A program made the position numbers and the translations under genes. A stretch of DNA of 64,000 nt from AP-15 sp963735445. Its GTDB lineage: Bacteria > Pseudomonadota > Alphaproteobacteria > ATCC43930 > CGMCC-115725. Below, piece by piece: positions 63,766-64,000 of the stretch (within the stretch, counting starts at the first letter, position 1; each line of letters begins with the position of its first letter). Below the pieces are notes generated by a model. That model was not told the origin of the DNA, ran no database searches, and worked only from the letters and a program-made list of their open reading frames with translations. Location of the stretch: the NCBI GenBank assembly GCA_963735445.1, contig CAVTLC010000037.1, positions 1 through 64,000 of the forward strand, given 5' to 3'.

Positions 63766-64000
63766 ATGCCGATCGATGATGGGCGCCGCGAGCGCCGGCT
63801 TCCCCCGTAACATTGGTGCTGGGCGGCGCGCGATCGGGCAAGAGCCGCTATGCCGAGCGACTGATCGAAGCCGCCGCCGACTGCGGCACCTATTGCGCCA
63901 CGGCAGAGGCGCGCGATGCCGAGATGACGGCGCGCATCGCCGCGCACCGGGAGCGGCGCGGCCCGTTCTGGCAGACGGTTGAAGAACCGCTGGCGCTCGC
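63766..64000 (+). pseudogene. cobU: CobU/CobP kinase-guanylyltransferase (partial, frameshifted)
   Basis: The N-terminal part of adenosylcobinamide kinase/guanylyltransferase, cut by the window edge. ATG 63766 has GGAGGAGG 5 nt upstream and reads PIDDGRRERRLPP before a stop at 63808-63810. The P-loop VTLVLGGARSGKSRYAERLI lies in the frame reached by adding one base to the C5 run at 63802-63806. Otherwise a TTG at 63813 without a ribosome-binding site would have to serve. The gene is under the B12 riboswitch. Confidence 0.85.

Overview
The window is GC-rich DNA from an alphaproteobacterium. It looks like a member of Rhodospirillales or a close relative. This rests on gene order: glnE-bcp-DUF455, lptF-lptG-lptD-surA-pdxA-ksgA opposite pepA-holC-ndk, fabD-fabG-acpP-fabF-mltG-yicC-gmk, rpsF-rpsR-DUF2232-rplI followed by cfa, dnaB and prmA, fdxA and carD before rpoH, and the cnoX-LON-Trm112-DUF971 cluster. 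No phage, integrase, insertion sequence or CRISPR array is visible. Nearly all of it is housekeeping chromosome.

Layout. 1-3.1 kb (minus): a partial DnaJ-like membrane protein, a VWA protein and a frameshifted molybdopterin oxidoreductase. 3.4-6.4 kb: tRNA-Gly(GCC), then the Ala-tRNA(Pro) deacylase and the cnoX cluster. 6.4-14 kb: a sugar-nucleotide dehydratase, a cyclic-nucleotide-gated channel, and the glnE operon. 14-21 kb: a DevC-DevC-DevA-like transporter whose ATPase carries a cyclic-nucleotide-binding domain, a variant CLC protein and an orphan sugar-ABC ATPase. 21-33.6 kb: the LPS transport/surA/pdxA/ksgA operon and its divergent pepA-holC-ndk partner. 33.6-38.6 kb: surface-glycan genes, a luciferase-like oxidoreductase, TerB and ferredoxin. 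38.8-41.1 kb: carD, a degenerate phosphatase and rpoH. 41.9-42.4 kb: a patch of gene debris. 42.5-50.5 kb: a secreted phosphodiesterase and the fatty-acid/peptidoglycan operon. 50.6-57 kb: ribosomal proteins, cfa, dnaB, prmA. 57-64 kb: an aminopeptidase P, small zinc proteins, a formyltransferase, and cobalamin genes with a B12 riboswitch.

Four things stand out. (1) Eight genes are split by single-base frameshifts. Six look like +1 insertions, and the set includes fabD, which is normally essential. Uncorrected sequencing indels are the likeliest cause. One of these indels creates a false phosphatase-RpoH fusion ORF. (2) ksgA and the DUF455 gene have no ATG, GTG or TTG at the right place. Both appear to start at CTG in a CTGA stop/start overlap. 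(3) The stretch 41.9-42.4 kb joins relics of an SDR, a cytidylate-kinase-like gene and a second ksgA 3' end; another SDR relic sits beside the intact ksgA. (4) An ABC exporter ATPase carries a C-terminal cNMP-binding domain, beside twin permeases and with no membrane-fusion protein nearby.

All calls come from reading the sequence and from knowledge of the families. No database search was run.
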